Both the position numbers and the translations under genes were made by a program. A stretch of 64,000 nt of DNA from CAYRTV01 sp964505785 (GTDB lineage: Bacteria > Acidobacteriota > Aminicenantia > Aminicenantales > Aminicenantaceae), in the NCBI GenBank assembly GCA_964505785.1, contig CAZDJZ010000006.1:1-64000 (forward strand). The letters are read 5' to 3'. This document shows, in pieces, positions 34,920 to 42,902 of the stretch (position 1 is its first letter; every line of letters starts with the position of its first letter). Below the pieces are notes generated by a model. That model was not told where the DNA came from. It did no database searches and was given only the letters and a program-made list of their open reading frames with translations.

Positions 34920-35642
34920 ATGCCTAAGAATCAAACCGAAGCCATAGTCTTGAGGACTTTTCCTGTTGGGAATCAAGATAAAATGGTGATTTTTTTTGCA
35001 AGAAACAAAGGGTTGCTTAAGGGCATTGCCAAAGGAGCCAAAAAATTCGGCAACCGCTTCGGGAGCACATTGGAGCCTATGTCCTATGTCCGGTCATTTT
35101 ACTATGAAAAGGAAAATAAAGATCTGGTAATAATCAATTCCTGTGATTTATTGGAATCTTTTTTTGACCTTCAGTGCCGGCTTGAAACAGTTTACGCTTT
35201 GAACTATTTTTCAGAACTTATCGAAAATTCCCACCCGTCTCATTGCGATGAAGACATTCTATTCCGGCTTCTTCTGGCTGTTTTGAGGAAATTCAACGCC
35301 GGAGGAGATCCAGCCTTTCTCACCGCTTATTTCGAAGTATGGCTGTTACAAATAAACGGATTTCTGCCGGGATTTCATAAATGCCGGAAATGCGGCTGTC
35401 ATGATCCCCAGTGGTTGTCCCCGGCTAAAGACGGTGCTTATTGCGATAAATGCGCCCCCAGAAAGAAGAAAAAAATTCAAAAACAGCTGCCGGAATTCAT
35501 CCGTTGGTCCCGCAAAAATCCGCCCGGCGAAAAACATCCTTTTTCACCCGAAAACATTCAAAGTATTCGGGATGTGCTCAAGGAAATCATCACTTATCAC
35601 TTTGAGCACATACCCAAATCATCCGTCACCCGGCTGCCCTGA
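34920..35642 (+). CDS. recO: DNA repair protein RecO
   Basis: A 240-residue recombination mediator that helps RecR load RecA at gaps. An N-terminal OB fold (EAIVLRTFPVGNQDKMVIFF) is followed by a helical part and a four-Cys zinc site, CRKCGC and CDKC (about 152-177). Length and domain order are normal. It is 6 bases after mgtE, so co-transcribed. A Family C palindrome follows 10 bases after the stop. Confidence 0.93.
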   Translation: MPKNQTEAIVLRTFPVGNQDKMVIFFARNKGLLKGIAKGAKKFGNRFGSTLEPMSYVRSFYYEKENKDLVIINSCDLLESFFDLQCRLETVYALNYFSELIENSHPSHCDEDILFRLLLAVLRKFNAGGDPAFLTAYFEVWLLQINGFLPGFHKCRKCGCHDPQWLSPAKDGAYCDKCAPRKKKKIQKQLPEFIRWSRKNPPGEKHPFSPENIQSIRDVLKEIITYHFEHIPKSSVTRLP

Positions 35643-35652
35643 CGGCCTTTGC

Positions 35653-35675
35653 TTAACCTGAACTATTCAGGTTAA
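35653..35675. repeat. Family C palindrome, perfect copy
   Basis: TTAACCTGAA CTA TTCAGGTTAA: a perfect 10-bp stem around a 3-base loop, 10 bases after recO and immediately before a Family A arm. No T-run follows. Confidence 0.75.
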
Positions 35676-35680
35676 TTCAT

Positions 35681-35899
35681 TGTCATCCTGAGGCCGGCCG
35701 TGAGGATCTTAGAGTGCTTCGCAGTAAAAAGTGAGATGTGAAAAATTATTTAATTTAAAATCAATCTATCACACCGTTTCCAGCAATCAAATACGCATCC
35801 CCAATCCATTCACCATTCACCATTCACGATAATTGAGACGAAGCAGTCTAAGGTCCTTCGCTCCGCTCAGGATAACATTGATTATATTAAAGGTCATTA
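35681..35899. repeat. Family A composite element
   Basis: Forward arm 35681-35721 (TGTCATCCTGAGG...AGGATCTTAGAGTGCTTCG). Inverse arm 35839-35878 (GAAGCAGTCTAAGGTCCTTC, then GCTCCGCTCAGG). Tail ATTGATTATATTAAAGGTCA. The filler includes CCATTCACCATTCACCATTC. Confidence 0.7.
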
Positions 35900-36004
35900 T
35901 TTTGCCTTTTGCGTTTCACGTTTTACGTTTTGCGTTTCACGTTTTGCGTTTAACGTTTTGCGTTTAACGTTTTGCGTTTTGCCTTTTGCGTTTTGCGTTT
36001 TACG
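35900..36004 (+). repeat. 15-copy heptamer tandem array
   Basis: Fifteen exact 7-base units in register, all variants of TTTTGCG (TTTTGCG x6, TTTTGCC x2, TTTCACG x2, TTTAACG x2, TTTTACG x2 and similar), directly after a Family A element and ending at the stop codon side of a small minus-strand gene. Related T-rich heptamers (TTTTCAC, TTTTTAC) fill other Family A elements. Confidence 0.85.
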
Positions 36005-36006
36005 AG

Positions 36007-36180
36007 CTATTCCTCCGTATAAAAATACTTGTTGCACGTATAACATTTCCATACCCTAACCGGCCGGTCAGGCAGCTCGGATTGAATTTTTTTTCGCTCT
36101 TCTTCCCCGATTTCAAAAAAAAAGTCAGATTCGCAATATGGGCACCTGCCTTCAGTTGACGGCATCATTCGATATTTCAT
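36007..36180 (-). CDS. small zinc-ribbon protein
   Basis: A 57-residue product starting MKYRMMPSTEGRCPYCESDF and ending WKCYTCNKYFYTEE. Two CxxC pairs (Cys13/Cys16 and Cys46/Cys49) suggest a zinc ribbon. A possible site AAAGGCGG lies about 12 bases before the ATG. It diverges from the sensor kinase at 36220. No named family is recognised; the evidence is the Cys spacing and frame integrity only. Confidence 0.6.
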   Translation of the reverse strand: MKYRMMPSTEGRCPYCESDFFFEIGEEERKKIQSELPDRPVRVWKCYTCNKYFYTEE

Positions 36181-36219
36181 AGGATATTATCCGCCTTTCT
36201 GTTAAAATGTACCATTCGG

Positions 36220-38355
36220 ATGGATATAAAAAAAATCAACTATAAAAAGATCACATTTCGCAACCTGGTGATCAATTTATTTCTGTTTGTGCTTCCTTTC
36301 ATTCTGCTTTTTATTGTTGTGAATCATCAGATACCTTCGCATATTAAACAGCAAATTTACAACCATTTGTCTGATCTGGTTGAGGAAAATTCCAAAACCA
36401 TCCAGATTTTTTTCCGGGAAAGAACCATTGACCTGAAATCCCTTTCCCATCTGGATATAGCTTCCATCGACCAGGCCGAAAAATTCCGATCTGTGTTCGC
36501 CTCTTTGATACAGGAAAAAGAATGGTTTGATTTCATCATTGCTTCAGATCTCCAAGGAAATATTGAACTTTCCGTTAATTTGGAAATAGAAGCCAATATC
36601 AGCAACCGGGAATATTTTCAGGAAGCCGTACAAGGAAATACTTACATTTCCGATATTTTCTTATCAGATATTCTTAAAAAACCAGTAATGATGATCTCTC
36701 ATCCGCTGCGGGGAAAAAATGAACAGATTATGGGTGTTTTAGCCGCATCGCTTAAACTTGAGAATTTTTATAACCTGCTTTTTGATCTGACTATGTCTGA
36801 AACCAGTGAATTATTTTTGATCAATAAGGAAGGAACTCTTCTCTCCCCCACAAAATTAGGTGGAAAGCCTCTCAAAGACAAGGGATTTGACACCGCCTAT
36901 GAAAATCCTCACACCGGCGAGAGCGGAGTGAGGACCCATTATGATTACCGCGGGAAAAAAGTCTTGTGTGCATATAAAAAACTACCGCAATCAAATTTTT
37001 ACCTGGTATCGGAAATGGACCTGGAAGAGGCAATGGAGCCGGTTCAGCAAGTTGCCCGGACTATTCTGACTGTTTTTATTTTATTTTTCCTGATGTTTGT
37101 TATTATCTCTGTCTTGTATTCACGGCGCATCACCTCGCTTTTACGTAAACTAACTCAGGATTTGGAAGCCTCATTAACAAGTATCCAATCCCAAAAAAAT
37201 GAAGTTGACCGGATAAATGTGGAGCTGGAAGAGAAAATCAAAGAAGGCAATACATTAGCCCATGAACTTCAATTATCAGAAGAATACATCCGGAACCTTA
37301 TTGACAGCATCTCTTTGGGGGTTATCGGTCTGGACTGTTCCGGCCGGATCACCCACCTTAATAAAGAAGTAATTAATATGATCAATGATCAGAATTTACT
37401 GCCGGGTAAAGAGCTCTTTGCCATTTCACCCTGGTTTGATGACAAACGCATCCGCACTGCTTTCAAGGAAACATTGAATGATGGAGAACCGAAGAAAATC
37501 GAGAACAAATCTATTTCTTTGGAAAATGGAGAAGAATTTTTTAATTTTTCTTTCTTCCCTATAAAAAAGAACGGCGCTCCTGACGGCATAACCCTCTTAC
37601 TGGAAAACATCACAGAAAAAAAGCGGATGAGGGAACAGCTTGCGGAATATGAAAAACTATCCGCTTTAAGCCAGCTTGCTCTCGGAGCCGCACATGAAAT
37701 TAACAACCCCCTTTTAGGCATTTCTTCCTTCCTGGAAATGAAAGCGGAAGAAACAGAAGAAATCCAGGAAAAGGAAGAATTCAATTTTGTTCTGGAAAAT
37801 GTTTACCGGATTTCAGAAACCATCCGGGGCCTGCTTAATTTCGCCCGGCCGACGCCGCCGCAGTTTACAAAAATAAATATCAATCACCTCATTCAGGAGA
37901 CCTTGAATTTTCTCAGCCATCAGCCGATATTCCGGCGTATTAAGATCCAAAAGCAGTTATCGCCGTCCCTGTCGCAAATCACCGCCGATTTGAATCAGAT
38001 CCGTCAGGTGCTTATCAATATATTTATCAATGCCGCACAATCCATGTCTTCAGGAGGAGAACTGACGGTAGTGACCGAAAAAGTGAAATTCAAGGAATGG
38101 ATCCAAATTCAGATCTCCGATACCGGCGAAGGAATTAAAGAAGAAAATATCAAAAAGATCTTCAATCCCTTTTTCACAACCAAAAAACGCGAAGGGACGG
38201 GATTGGGATTGAGTATAAGCCTAAGTTACATAAAAAATCATAAAGGAGAAATCACAGTCCACAGCCGGCCCGGAGAAGGAACCACATTTGCAATTTCCCT
38301 CCCGATGCGCCAGGGCGGAAGGTCTTCAACCCAAGACAAGGACACCATATCATGA
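36220..38355 (+). CDS. membrane sensor histidine kinase (Cache-PAS)
   Basis: A 711-residue kinase. TM1 near 14-33, an extracytoplasmic region of about 250 residues resembling a double Cache domain (SNREYFQEAVQGNTYISDIF), TM2 near 286-306, a coiled-coil linker, a PAS domain (LIDSISLGVIGLDCSGRITH), then HisKA with His in GAAHEINNPLLGIS, and HATPase boxes SDTGEGIKEENIKKIF and GTGLGLSIS. The ligand is unknown; Cache domains often bind amino or organic acids. The cognate regulator overlaps as ATGA. Confidence 0.88.
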   Translation: MDIKKINYKKITFRNLVINLFLFVLPFILLFIVVNHQIPSHIKQQIYNHLSDLVEENSKTIQIFFRERTIDLKSLSHLDIASIDQAEKFRSVFASLIQEKEWFDFIIASDLQGNIELSVNLEIEANISNREYFQEAVQGNTYISDIFLSDILKKPVMMISHPLRGKNEQIMGVLAASLKLENFYNLLFDLTMSETSELFLINKEGTLLSPTKLGGKPLKDKGFDTAYENPHTGESGVRTHYDYRGKKVLCAYKKLPQSNFYLVSEMDLEEAMEPVQQVARTILTVFILFFLMFVIISVLYSRRITSLLRKLTQDLEASLTSIQSQKNEVDRINVELEEKIKEGNTLAHELQLSEEYIRNLIDSISLGVIGLDCSGRITHLNKEVINMINDQNLLPGKELFAISPWFDDKRIRTAFKETLNDGEPKKIENKSISLENGEEFFNFSFFPIKKNGAPDGITLLLENITEKKRMREQLAEYEKLSALSQLALGAAHEINNPLLGISSFLEMKAEETEEIQEKEEFNFVLENVYRISETIRGLLNFARPTPPQFTKININHLIQETLNFLSHQPIFRRIKIQKQLSPSLSQITADLNQIRQVLINIFINAAQSMSSGGELTVVTEKVKFKEWIQIQISDTGEGIKEENIKKIFNPFFTTKKREGTGLGLSISLSYIKNHKGEITVHSRPGEGTTFAISLPMRQGGRSSTQDKDTIS

Positions 38356-39725
38356 CCGGCTTTTCTATTCTGATCATCGATGACGAAATTTTGACTCTGA
38401 ACACTTTAAAAAAGGCTTTACAGAAAGAAGACTATGAAATACATTTGGCGGATGATGGGGAAAAGGCTTTGGAAATGGTGGGAAAATATAATTTTCATTT
38501 AGTCCTGCTTGACTTGATGCTTCCAGGTATTTCCGGTTTGGAAGTTCTAAAGCGAATTAAGGAAACGGAAAGTGAAACCATCGTTATCATGATGTCCGCC
38601 TATGAAATCCTTGAAAAAGCCGTCGAAGCCATGAAGTTGGGTGCTTATGATTATTTGCTTAAGCCGTTTAAAATCAGCGAATTGAAGAATACCATTCATA
38701 GAGCCCTTGAAACTTTATCTCTGCGGATAAGGGTTCAGGAACACCTTGAATCTCAGAAAGGCCGCTATTATTTTGGTAAAATTGTCGGAAAAAGCCAAAA
38801 AATCAATCAAGCCATAGAAATGGCGCAAAGAGTCGCTCTGTCAGAGAAAACAACGGTTCTTCTTCAGGGTGAAAGCGGGACTGGTAAGGAATTGATCGCC
38901 AAAGCCATTCATTATCACAGTCCCAGAGCTGAAAATGCCATAGTCGATATAAATTGTGCCGCGATCCCGGATAATTTGATGGAAAGCGAATTGTTCGGAT
39001 ATGAGGCCGGCGCATTTACTGACGCCAAAAAGCGTAAATTCGGACTGCTGGAGAAAGGCAGCGGCGGGACTGTTTTTTTTGATGAGATTGCGGAAATGTC
39101 TCTTAATTTACAAGCCAAGCTCCTGCGGGTTCTGGAAGAAGGGACATTTACACGGCTGGGAAGCAATAATCAAATCAATGTGGACATCCGGGTTATCGCT
39201 GCGACCAACAAGGATTTGAGCAAAACGGTGGAGCAGGGAAATTTCCGTTCTGATTTGTTTTACCGCCTGAATGTGGTGCCGATTCGAATCCCCCCCCTGA
39301 GGGAAAGACTGGAGGATATCATTCCTTTAGCTCTCTATTTCATTCAAGAATTCAACCATGACCTTAAGCGATCCTTTAAAGGAATCTCCCAGGACGCCGC
39401 CGATGCATTGCAGCGCTATTCCTGGCCGGGAAACGTCCGGGAGCTTAAGAACATCATTGAGCGGATAATGTCATTAAATATCGATGATGAAATCAAAATT
39501 CATCACCTTCCTTTGGAAATCAGGACCGGGCGGGGACATTTGCAAAACCTCGGCTTGGATGGAACACACGGGAAGGAGTCTTTGATCAGTCTGGAAGAAC
39601 TTGAGAAACAGTATATAAAGAAGGTACTGCAAGAAACCCAGCACAATAAAACCCAGGCCGCCAAGATTCTCGGTATCCATCCGACATCGCTCTTCCGCAA
39701 ACTCAAATCCTGGAATCTTTCCTAG
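38352..39725 (+). CDS. sigma-54-dependent response regulator (NtrC type)
   Basis: A 457-residue activator: receiver with Asp54 (VLLDLMLPGISG), AAA+ with Walker A GESGTGKELIAKAIH, sigma-54 contact loop GYEAGAFTDAKKRKFG (GAFTDA instead of GAFTGA), Walker B GGTVFFDEIAEM, and a Fis-type DNA-binding end (TQAAKILGIHPTSLFRKLKSW). It is coupled to the kinase above. A consensus sigma-54 promoter lies 730 bases downstream at 40453, before gdhA, making that operon a likely target. Confidence 0.9.
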   Translation: MTGFSILIIDDEILTLNTLKKALQKEDYEIHLADDGEKALEMVGKYNFHLVLLDLMLPGISGLEVLKRIKETESETIVIMMSAYEILEKAVEAMKLGAYDYLLKPFKISELKNTIHRALETLSLRIRVQEHLESQKGRYYFGKIVGKSQKINQAIEMAQRVALSEKTTVLLQGESGTGKELIAKAIHYHSPRAENAIVDINCAAIPDNLMESELFGYEAGAFTDAKKRKFGLLEKGSGGTVFFDEIAEMSLNLQAKLLRVLEEGTFTRLGSNNQINVDIRVIAATNKDLSKTVEQGNFRSDLFYRLNVVPIRIPPLRERLEDIIPLALYFIQEFNHDLKRSFKGISQDAADALQRYSWPGNVRELKNIIERIMSLNIDDEIKIHHLPLEIRTGRGHLQNLGLDGTHGKESLISLEELEKQYIKKVLQETQHNKTQAAKILGIHPTSLFRKLKSWNLS

Positions 39726-39843
39726 ATATTCATAAAAATAATTGCGATACTATTAATTTTTTTTCTCATCACAATGTCCGCCTAATCATCAGTATAAGTT
39801 TCAATATCGCGATAGTGTTTCCGCTCATTTTTATTATTAAACC

Positions 39844-39970
39844 GCAACTATTTTTACCCTTCGGGCGGGCCGAATCTCACAGCATCTTCCGGCTTGCGGC
39901 TCGTCATAGTGAAGGACCACGACTTCCTCGCCGCAAACCAAAATCTGCAGCAATCTCGGCCCGTGAATAG
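39844..39970 (-). repeat. Family B long-hairpin element, copy 2
   Basis: On the minus strand it starts CTATTCACGGGCCGAGATTG and ends CTGTGAGATTCGGCCCGCCC GAAGGGTAAAAA. The termini match copy 1 (18361) closely; the interior (TTGCGGCGAGGAAGTCGTGG) is similar but diverged. The GGGCCGA/TCGGCCC stem is kept. 39726-39843 holds ATTGCGAT-type hairpins and T-runs that may end the regulator transcript. Confidence 0.65.
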
Positions 39971-40024
39971 CTAGGAAAGGAAGACGTGCAGGCACCTTTC
40001 ACTTTTTACTATCCACTAAACCAG

Positions 40025-40320
40025 GCAGCTTGAGACTTCGCTCAGGATGACAGCCCCGCTGTTACTTTTGCTCTAATTCATAATCTTTTACTTATTCCGG
40101 CTTTGGTTTATTTTTTGATTTTTAATTTTTGATTTACATAAATAGCTTTTTACTTTTCACTTTTTACTCATAGGAAGCAGCCTAATATCCCCACGTCGCT
40201 GCGCTCCTCAGAATGACAGCGTCGCTGTCACTTTTAACTTTTCACTTTTTACTCCGCGAAGCAGCCTAAGGTCCTTACGACCGGCTCCGCCGGCTTCAGG
40301 ATGACATTGAATTAAAACAA
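40025..40320. repeat. three Family A inverse arms in a row
   Basis: Inverse arms at about 40025-40051, 40173-40217 and 40257-40306 (each GCAGC...TCCTTACG...CTCAGGATGACA-like), separated by CTTTTTACTTTTCACTTTTT heptamer-like filler. The last ends with the tail GACATTGAATTAAAACAAGG. No gene is seen in 39726-40516. Confidence 0.65.
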
Positions 40321-40373
40321 GGTCGTCAATTTGAGTTTTGAGATTTGCGATTTGAGATAAAAACGGGGGGTAT

Positions 40374-40398
40374 TGCAAAATGCAGTAGTGCAAAATGC
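40374..40398 (+). promoter_or_regulatory. candidate activator site upstream of gdhA
   Basis: Two direct copies of TGCAAAATGC (40374-40383 and 40389-40398), 15 bases apart, which also create TGCAGTAGTGCA between them. They sit about 80-105 bases before the predicted transcript start, the usual place for an NtrC-type enhancer. Confidence 0.45.
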
Positions 40399-40452
40399 TA
40401 TGGCTGCATAATAAAAAATTATTAAATCTTTTTATTTCAACAACATAGATGT

Positions 40453-40469
40453 TGGCACGTCCCTTGCAT
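40453..40469 (+). promoter_or_regulatory. sigma-54 (-24/-12) promoter
   Basis: TTGGCACGTCCCTTGCAT matches the sigma-54 consensus TGGCACG-N4-TTGCA exactly, with GG and GC 10 bases apart. The start would be near 40479, about 38 bases before the 78-residue gene and in front of gdhA. Confidence 0.88.
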
Positions 40470-40516
40470 TAATTATGGATGCATTCATAATTTTTTAATG
40501 GCAAGGAGGCCATCAA

Positions 40517-40753
40517 ATGAGTAATGGAAAAAATTCCACAGCAAGAAAATATGACCGGAAATCCCAACAGCCTGAAATTATCCCCTGGCCGGAAGTGGGT
40601 GATTTTCAGGAAAAAAAGGATAAAAAGGAATCCAAGGTCTCATTAGACCGTAAATATCTTTATTATAAGGGCCGCAGGATTCCGATCCTTCAGTTCCAAA
40701 AAGCCGGGTATGACAAGCTGCTCAAGCTTCTGGTCAAAGAAATAGGAGGATAA
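40517..40753 (+). CDS. hypothetical 78-residue protein before gdhA
   Basis: A short, very charged protein (opening MSNGKNSTARKYDRKSQQPE, then many Lys) with no membrane segment and no motif that I know. The part KYLYYKGRRIPILQFQKAGY looks like a small folded or binding segment. Ribosome-binding site AAGGAGG precedes the ATG. It is the first gene after the sigma-54 promoter and ends 2 bases before gdhA, so a role in controlling or assisting the dehydrogenase is possible but unproven. Confidence 0.7.
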   Translation: MSNGKNSTARKYDRKSQQPEIIPWPEVGDFQEKKDKKESKVSLDRKYLYYKGRRIPILQFQKAGYDKLLKLLVKEIGG

Positions 40754-40755
40754 TC

Positions 40756-42051
40756 ATGGCAAAAGCAGAAAAGATCAAATACATTGAGCCCATCATAAAA
40801 GAAAAAGGGGAATACGATCCATTTATCGAAGCCACTCTTCAATATGAAAGAGCGGCCGGACAGCTCGATTTGGAGCCATGGATTTACCAGCGGCTTAAAT
40901 ACCCTGAACGGGAACTGACTGTGCATATGGCGATAACTTTGGATGACGGCCGTGCTGTTACCTTCACCGGGTTCAGAGTTCAGCACTCAAGAGTCAGAGG
41001 CCCGGCTAAAGGCGGGATTAGATTCAGCCCGGATGCATCGATCAGCGAATGTAAAGCCCTGGCGGCCTGGATGACCTGGAAATGCGCAGTCTTGAACCTG
41101 CCGTTCGGCGGCGGAAAGGGAGCCGTCATCTGTGATCCGCAAAAAATGTCCGAGAACGAATTGATGAAACTCACCAAATCCTACACGCATGCGATTAAAG
41201 ATATTATTGGCCCCTTTAAAGACATTCCAGCCCCGGATATGTTTACAAATTCCCAAAATATGGCCTGGATTGCTGAAGCATACAGTCAAGGCAAAGATTA
41301 TATCGAACCTGCAGTTGTTACCGGAAAACCAGTCCATTTATGGGGTTCCCTCGGACGCGAAGCCGCGACAGGGACCGGCCTGTTTCATTCCCTGAAGGAA
41401 GCATCCAAATACCTGAATTTTCCGATAGCCGATAAGAAAGTGGCTGTTCTCGGATTTGGAAATGTCGGCTCCTCCATTGCCAAATTAGTCCATAAGGCCG
41501 GATGTAAAATCATCGCGGTAACAGATATGTTCGGCGGAATTTACAACGAGAACGGAATCGATCCTTTTAAGCTGCATGAACAGGTTAAAAACTCCGGTTC
41601 AGTCGTGGACTTCCCGGAAACAGATTCTATCGACAATGACAGTCTGATTGCCTTGCCGGTTGATATTCTTATACCTGCTGCCATGGAAGGTCAAATCAAC
41701 AAAGGCAACGCTGACTCCATTCAAGCCAAAATTATCTTGGAAGGCGCCAATGGACCCACCACTCTGGATGCAGACGAAATCTTAGAGGATAAAAACACCC
41801 TGGTTATTCCTGACATTTTAGCCAATGCCGGAGGAGTAGCCGTTTCTTATCTGGAATGGGTTCAGAATTTGCAAAGATTCTTTTTCAGCGAAGAAGACAT
41901 CCGCAAACGGACCGAACAATTCATGGTCAAAGGCTTTTGGGATGTTGTCAAAACCATGGAAAAACATGACGTATCCATGCGGGATGCCGCTTATATCCTG
42001 GCTGTATCCCGGGTGGCTGAATCCCTGCGGACTTTAGGGTGCCAAAACTAA
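40756..42051 (+). CDS. Glu/Leu/Phe/Val-type glutamate dehydrogenase
   Basis: A 431-residue hexameric-type dehydrogenase interconverting 2-oxoglutarate plus ammonia and glutamate. The active-site Lys is in LPFGGGKGAVICDP, GPAKGGIRF precedes it, and the Rossmann loop is VLGFGNVGSSIAKL. LEGANGPTTLDAD and NAGGVAVSYLEWVQN are also typical. GGAGGATAATC precedes the ATG. Control by a sigma-54 promoter suggests ammonium assimilation, in contrast to the large NAD enzyme at 22933. A terminator follows. Confidence 0.95.
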   Translation: MAKAEKIKYIEPIIKEKGEYDPFIEATLQYERAAGQLDLEPWIYQRLKYPERELTVHMAITLDDGRAVTFTGFRVQHSRVRGPAKGGIRFSPDASISECKALAAWMTWKCAVLNLPFGGGKGAVICDPQKMSENELMKLTKSYTHAIKDIIGPFKDIPAPDMFTNSQNMAWIAEAYSQGKDYIEPAVVTGKPVHLWGSLGREAATGTGLFHSLKEASKYLNFPIADKKVAVLGFGNVGSSIAKLVHKAGCKIIAVTDMFGGIYNENGIDPFKLHEQVKNSGSVVDFPETDSIDNDSLIALPVDILIPAAMEGQINKGNADSIQAKIILEGANGPTTLDADEILEDKNTLVIPDILANAGGVAVSYLEWVQNLQRFFFSEEDIRKRTEQFMVKGFWDVVKTMEKHDVSMRDAAYILAVSRVAESLRTLGCQN

Positions 42052-42088
42052 GCCCCTATAATCTTCCTCTTTAATACAACTCTTAACC

Positions 42089-42117
42089 AAAAGGGCGGGC
42101 TCAGCCCGCCCTTTTCC
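42089..42117 (+). terminator. rho-independent terminator after gdhA
   Basis: AAGGGCGGGC (42091-42100) pairs perfectly with GCCCGCCCTT (42104-42113) around the loop TCA and runs into TTTTCC. A textbook terminator 40 bases past the stop codon. Confidence 0.9.
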
Positions 42118-42137
42118 TTTCCATCTCAAAGTATTCC

Positions 42138-42167
42138 TTGACAACTTAAAAATATTTTTGCTATAAA
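42138..42167 (+). promoter_or_regulatory. sigma-70 promoter of the redox operon
   Basis: TTGACA (42138-42143), an 18-base AT-rich spacer and TATAAA (42162-42167). The transcript would start near 42174, leaving a leader of about 230 bases before the NuoE-like gene. Confidence 0.65.
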
Positions 42168-42271
42168 ACCTTCTTATTATATTTATTAATTTTAATAAAG
42201 AGTTGTATTTTGTTTATTTTTTTTGGTTAAGAGTTCGCGAAGAAGAGGAGAAATCATAATATTTTTAATTC

Positions 42272-42294
42272 AGAGAGAAACTCTCTATTTTTTT
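42272..42294 (+). terminator. candidate attenuator hairpin in the leader
   Basis: AGAGAG AAA CTCTCT followed by ATTTTTTT is a short terminator-like hairpin lying between the promoter and the first gene of the redox operon. The stem is only 6 bp, so strength is uncertain. Confidence 0.4.
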
Positions 42295-42407
42295 CCTTCT
42301 TATCTCCTTCCCAATCAGTTACCCTACCGGATTACCCTGCGTATAAAGCGCTTTATTGCTTTTTATACATATATCATCAAAAAAATCTTTAATATGGAGG
42401 AAGATCT

Positions 42408-42902
42408 GTGAATGTCGAACCAGATAAAGTCAAATTATTCATCACTAAATATAATCAAAAAAAGAGCGCCCTTATAGGAATCCTTCAGGAAATTCAGGCT
42501 GAGTATAATTACTTACCCAAGAAAGCTTTGCTGATTGTTTCCCGGCAACTGAACATTCCTTTGATTGATATCATGGGCGTAGCTACTTTTTACAGTGCTT
42601 TTAGTCTTGTCCCTAAAGGGGACCATATAATTAAGGTCTGTTTAGGAACAGCCTGCCATGTGAGAGGAGGCGCAAAAATTCTGGATAATTTTCAGAAAAA
42701 ATTAAAAACAGAAGCGGGTCAAACTACCGAGGATAGGCAATTCAGCCTGGATACAGTTGCCTGCTTGGGATGCTGTGCCATAGGGCCTGTTGTCGTGGTG
42801 GATGAGAACTATCATGCCCAAACATCTATACGTAACGTTGAGTCCATAATAAATAAGTACAAGAAAAATGAGAACAAAAATGAAGAATCCAACCAAAATT
42901 AA
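42408..42902 (+). CDS. NuoE/HndA-like thioredoxin-fold 2Fe-2S subunit
   Basis: A 164-residue homologue of the 24-kDa complex I subunit. An N-terminal helical part (LIGILQEIQAEYNYLPKKAL) and ATFYSAFSL precede the 2Fe-2S site with Cys78 and Cys83 (VCLGTACHVRGG) and Cys119 and Cys122 (ACLGCCAIGP). Such subunits pair with NuoF-like NADH modules in complex I, NAD-linked hydrogenases and bifurcating transhydrogenases. GTG start behind GGAGGAAGATCT. The next gene overlaps its end by 35 bases. No hydrogenase catalytic subunit is nearby. Confidence 0.93.
   Translation: MNVEPDKVKLFITKYNQKKSALIGILQEIQAEYNYLPKKALLIVSRQLNIPLIDIMGVATFYSAFSLVPKGDHIIKVCLGTACHVRGGAKILDNFQKKLKTEAGQTTEDRQFSLDTVACLGCCAIGPVVVVDENYHAQTSIRNVESIINKYKKNENKNEESNQN

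Noticed and set aside
35900..36004. Possible CRISPR array
   Set aside because: Units are 7 bases in direct succession with no spacers and no cas genes nearby.
42223..42411. 62-residue frame in the redox-operon leader
   Set aside because: AT-driven sequence without a Shine-Dalgarno site; it contains the attenuator-like hairpin. A regulatory leader peptide cannot be excluded but is not supported.
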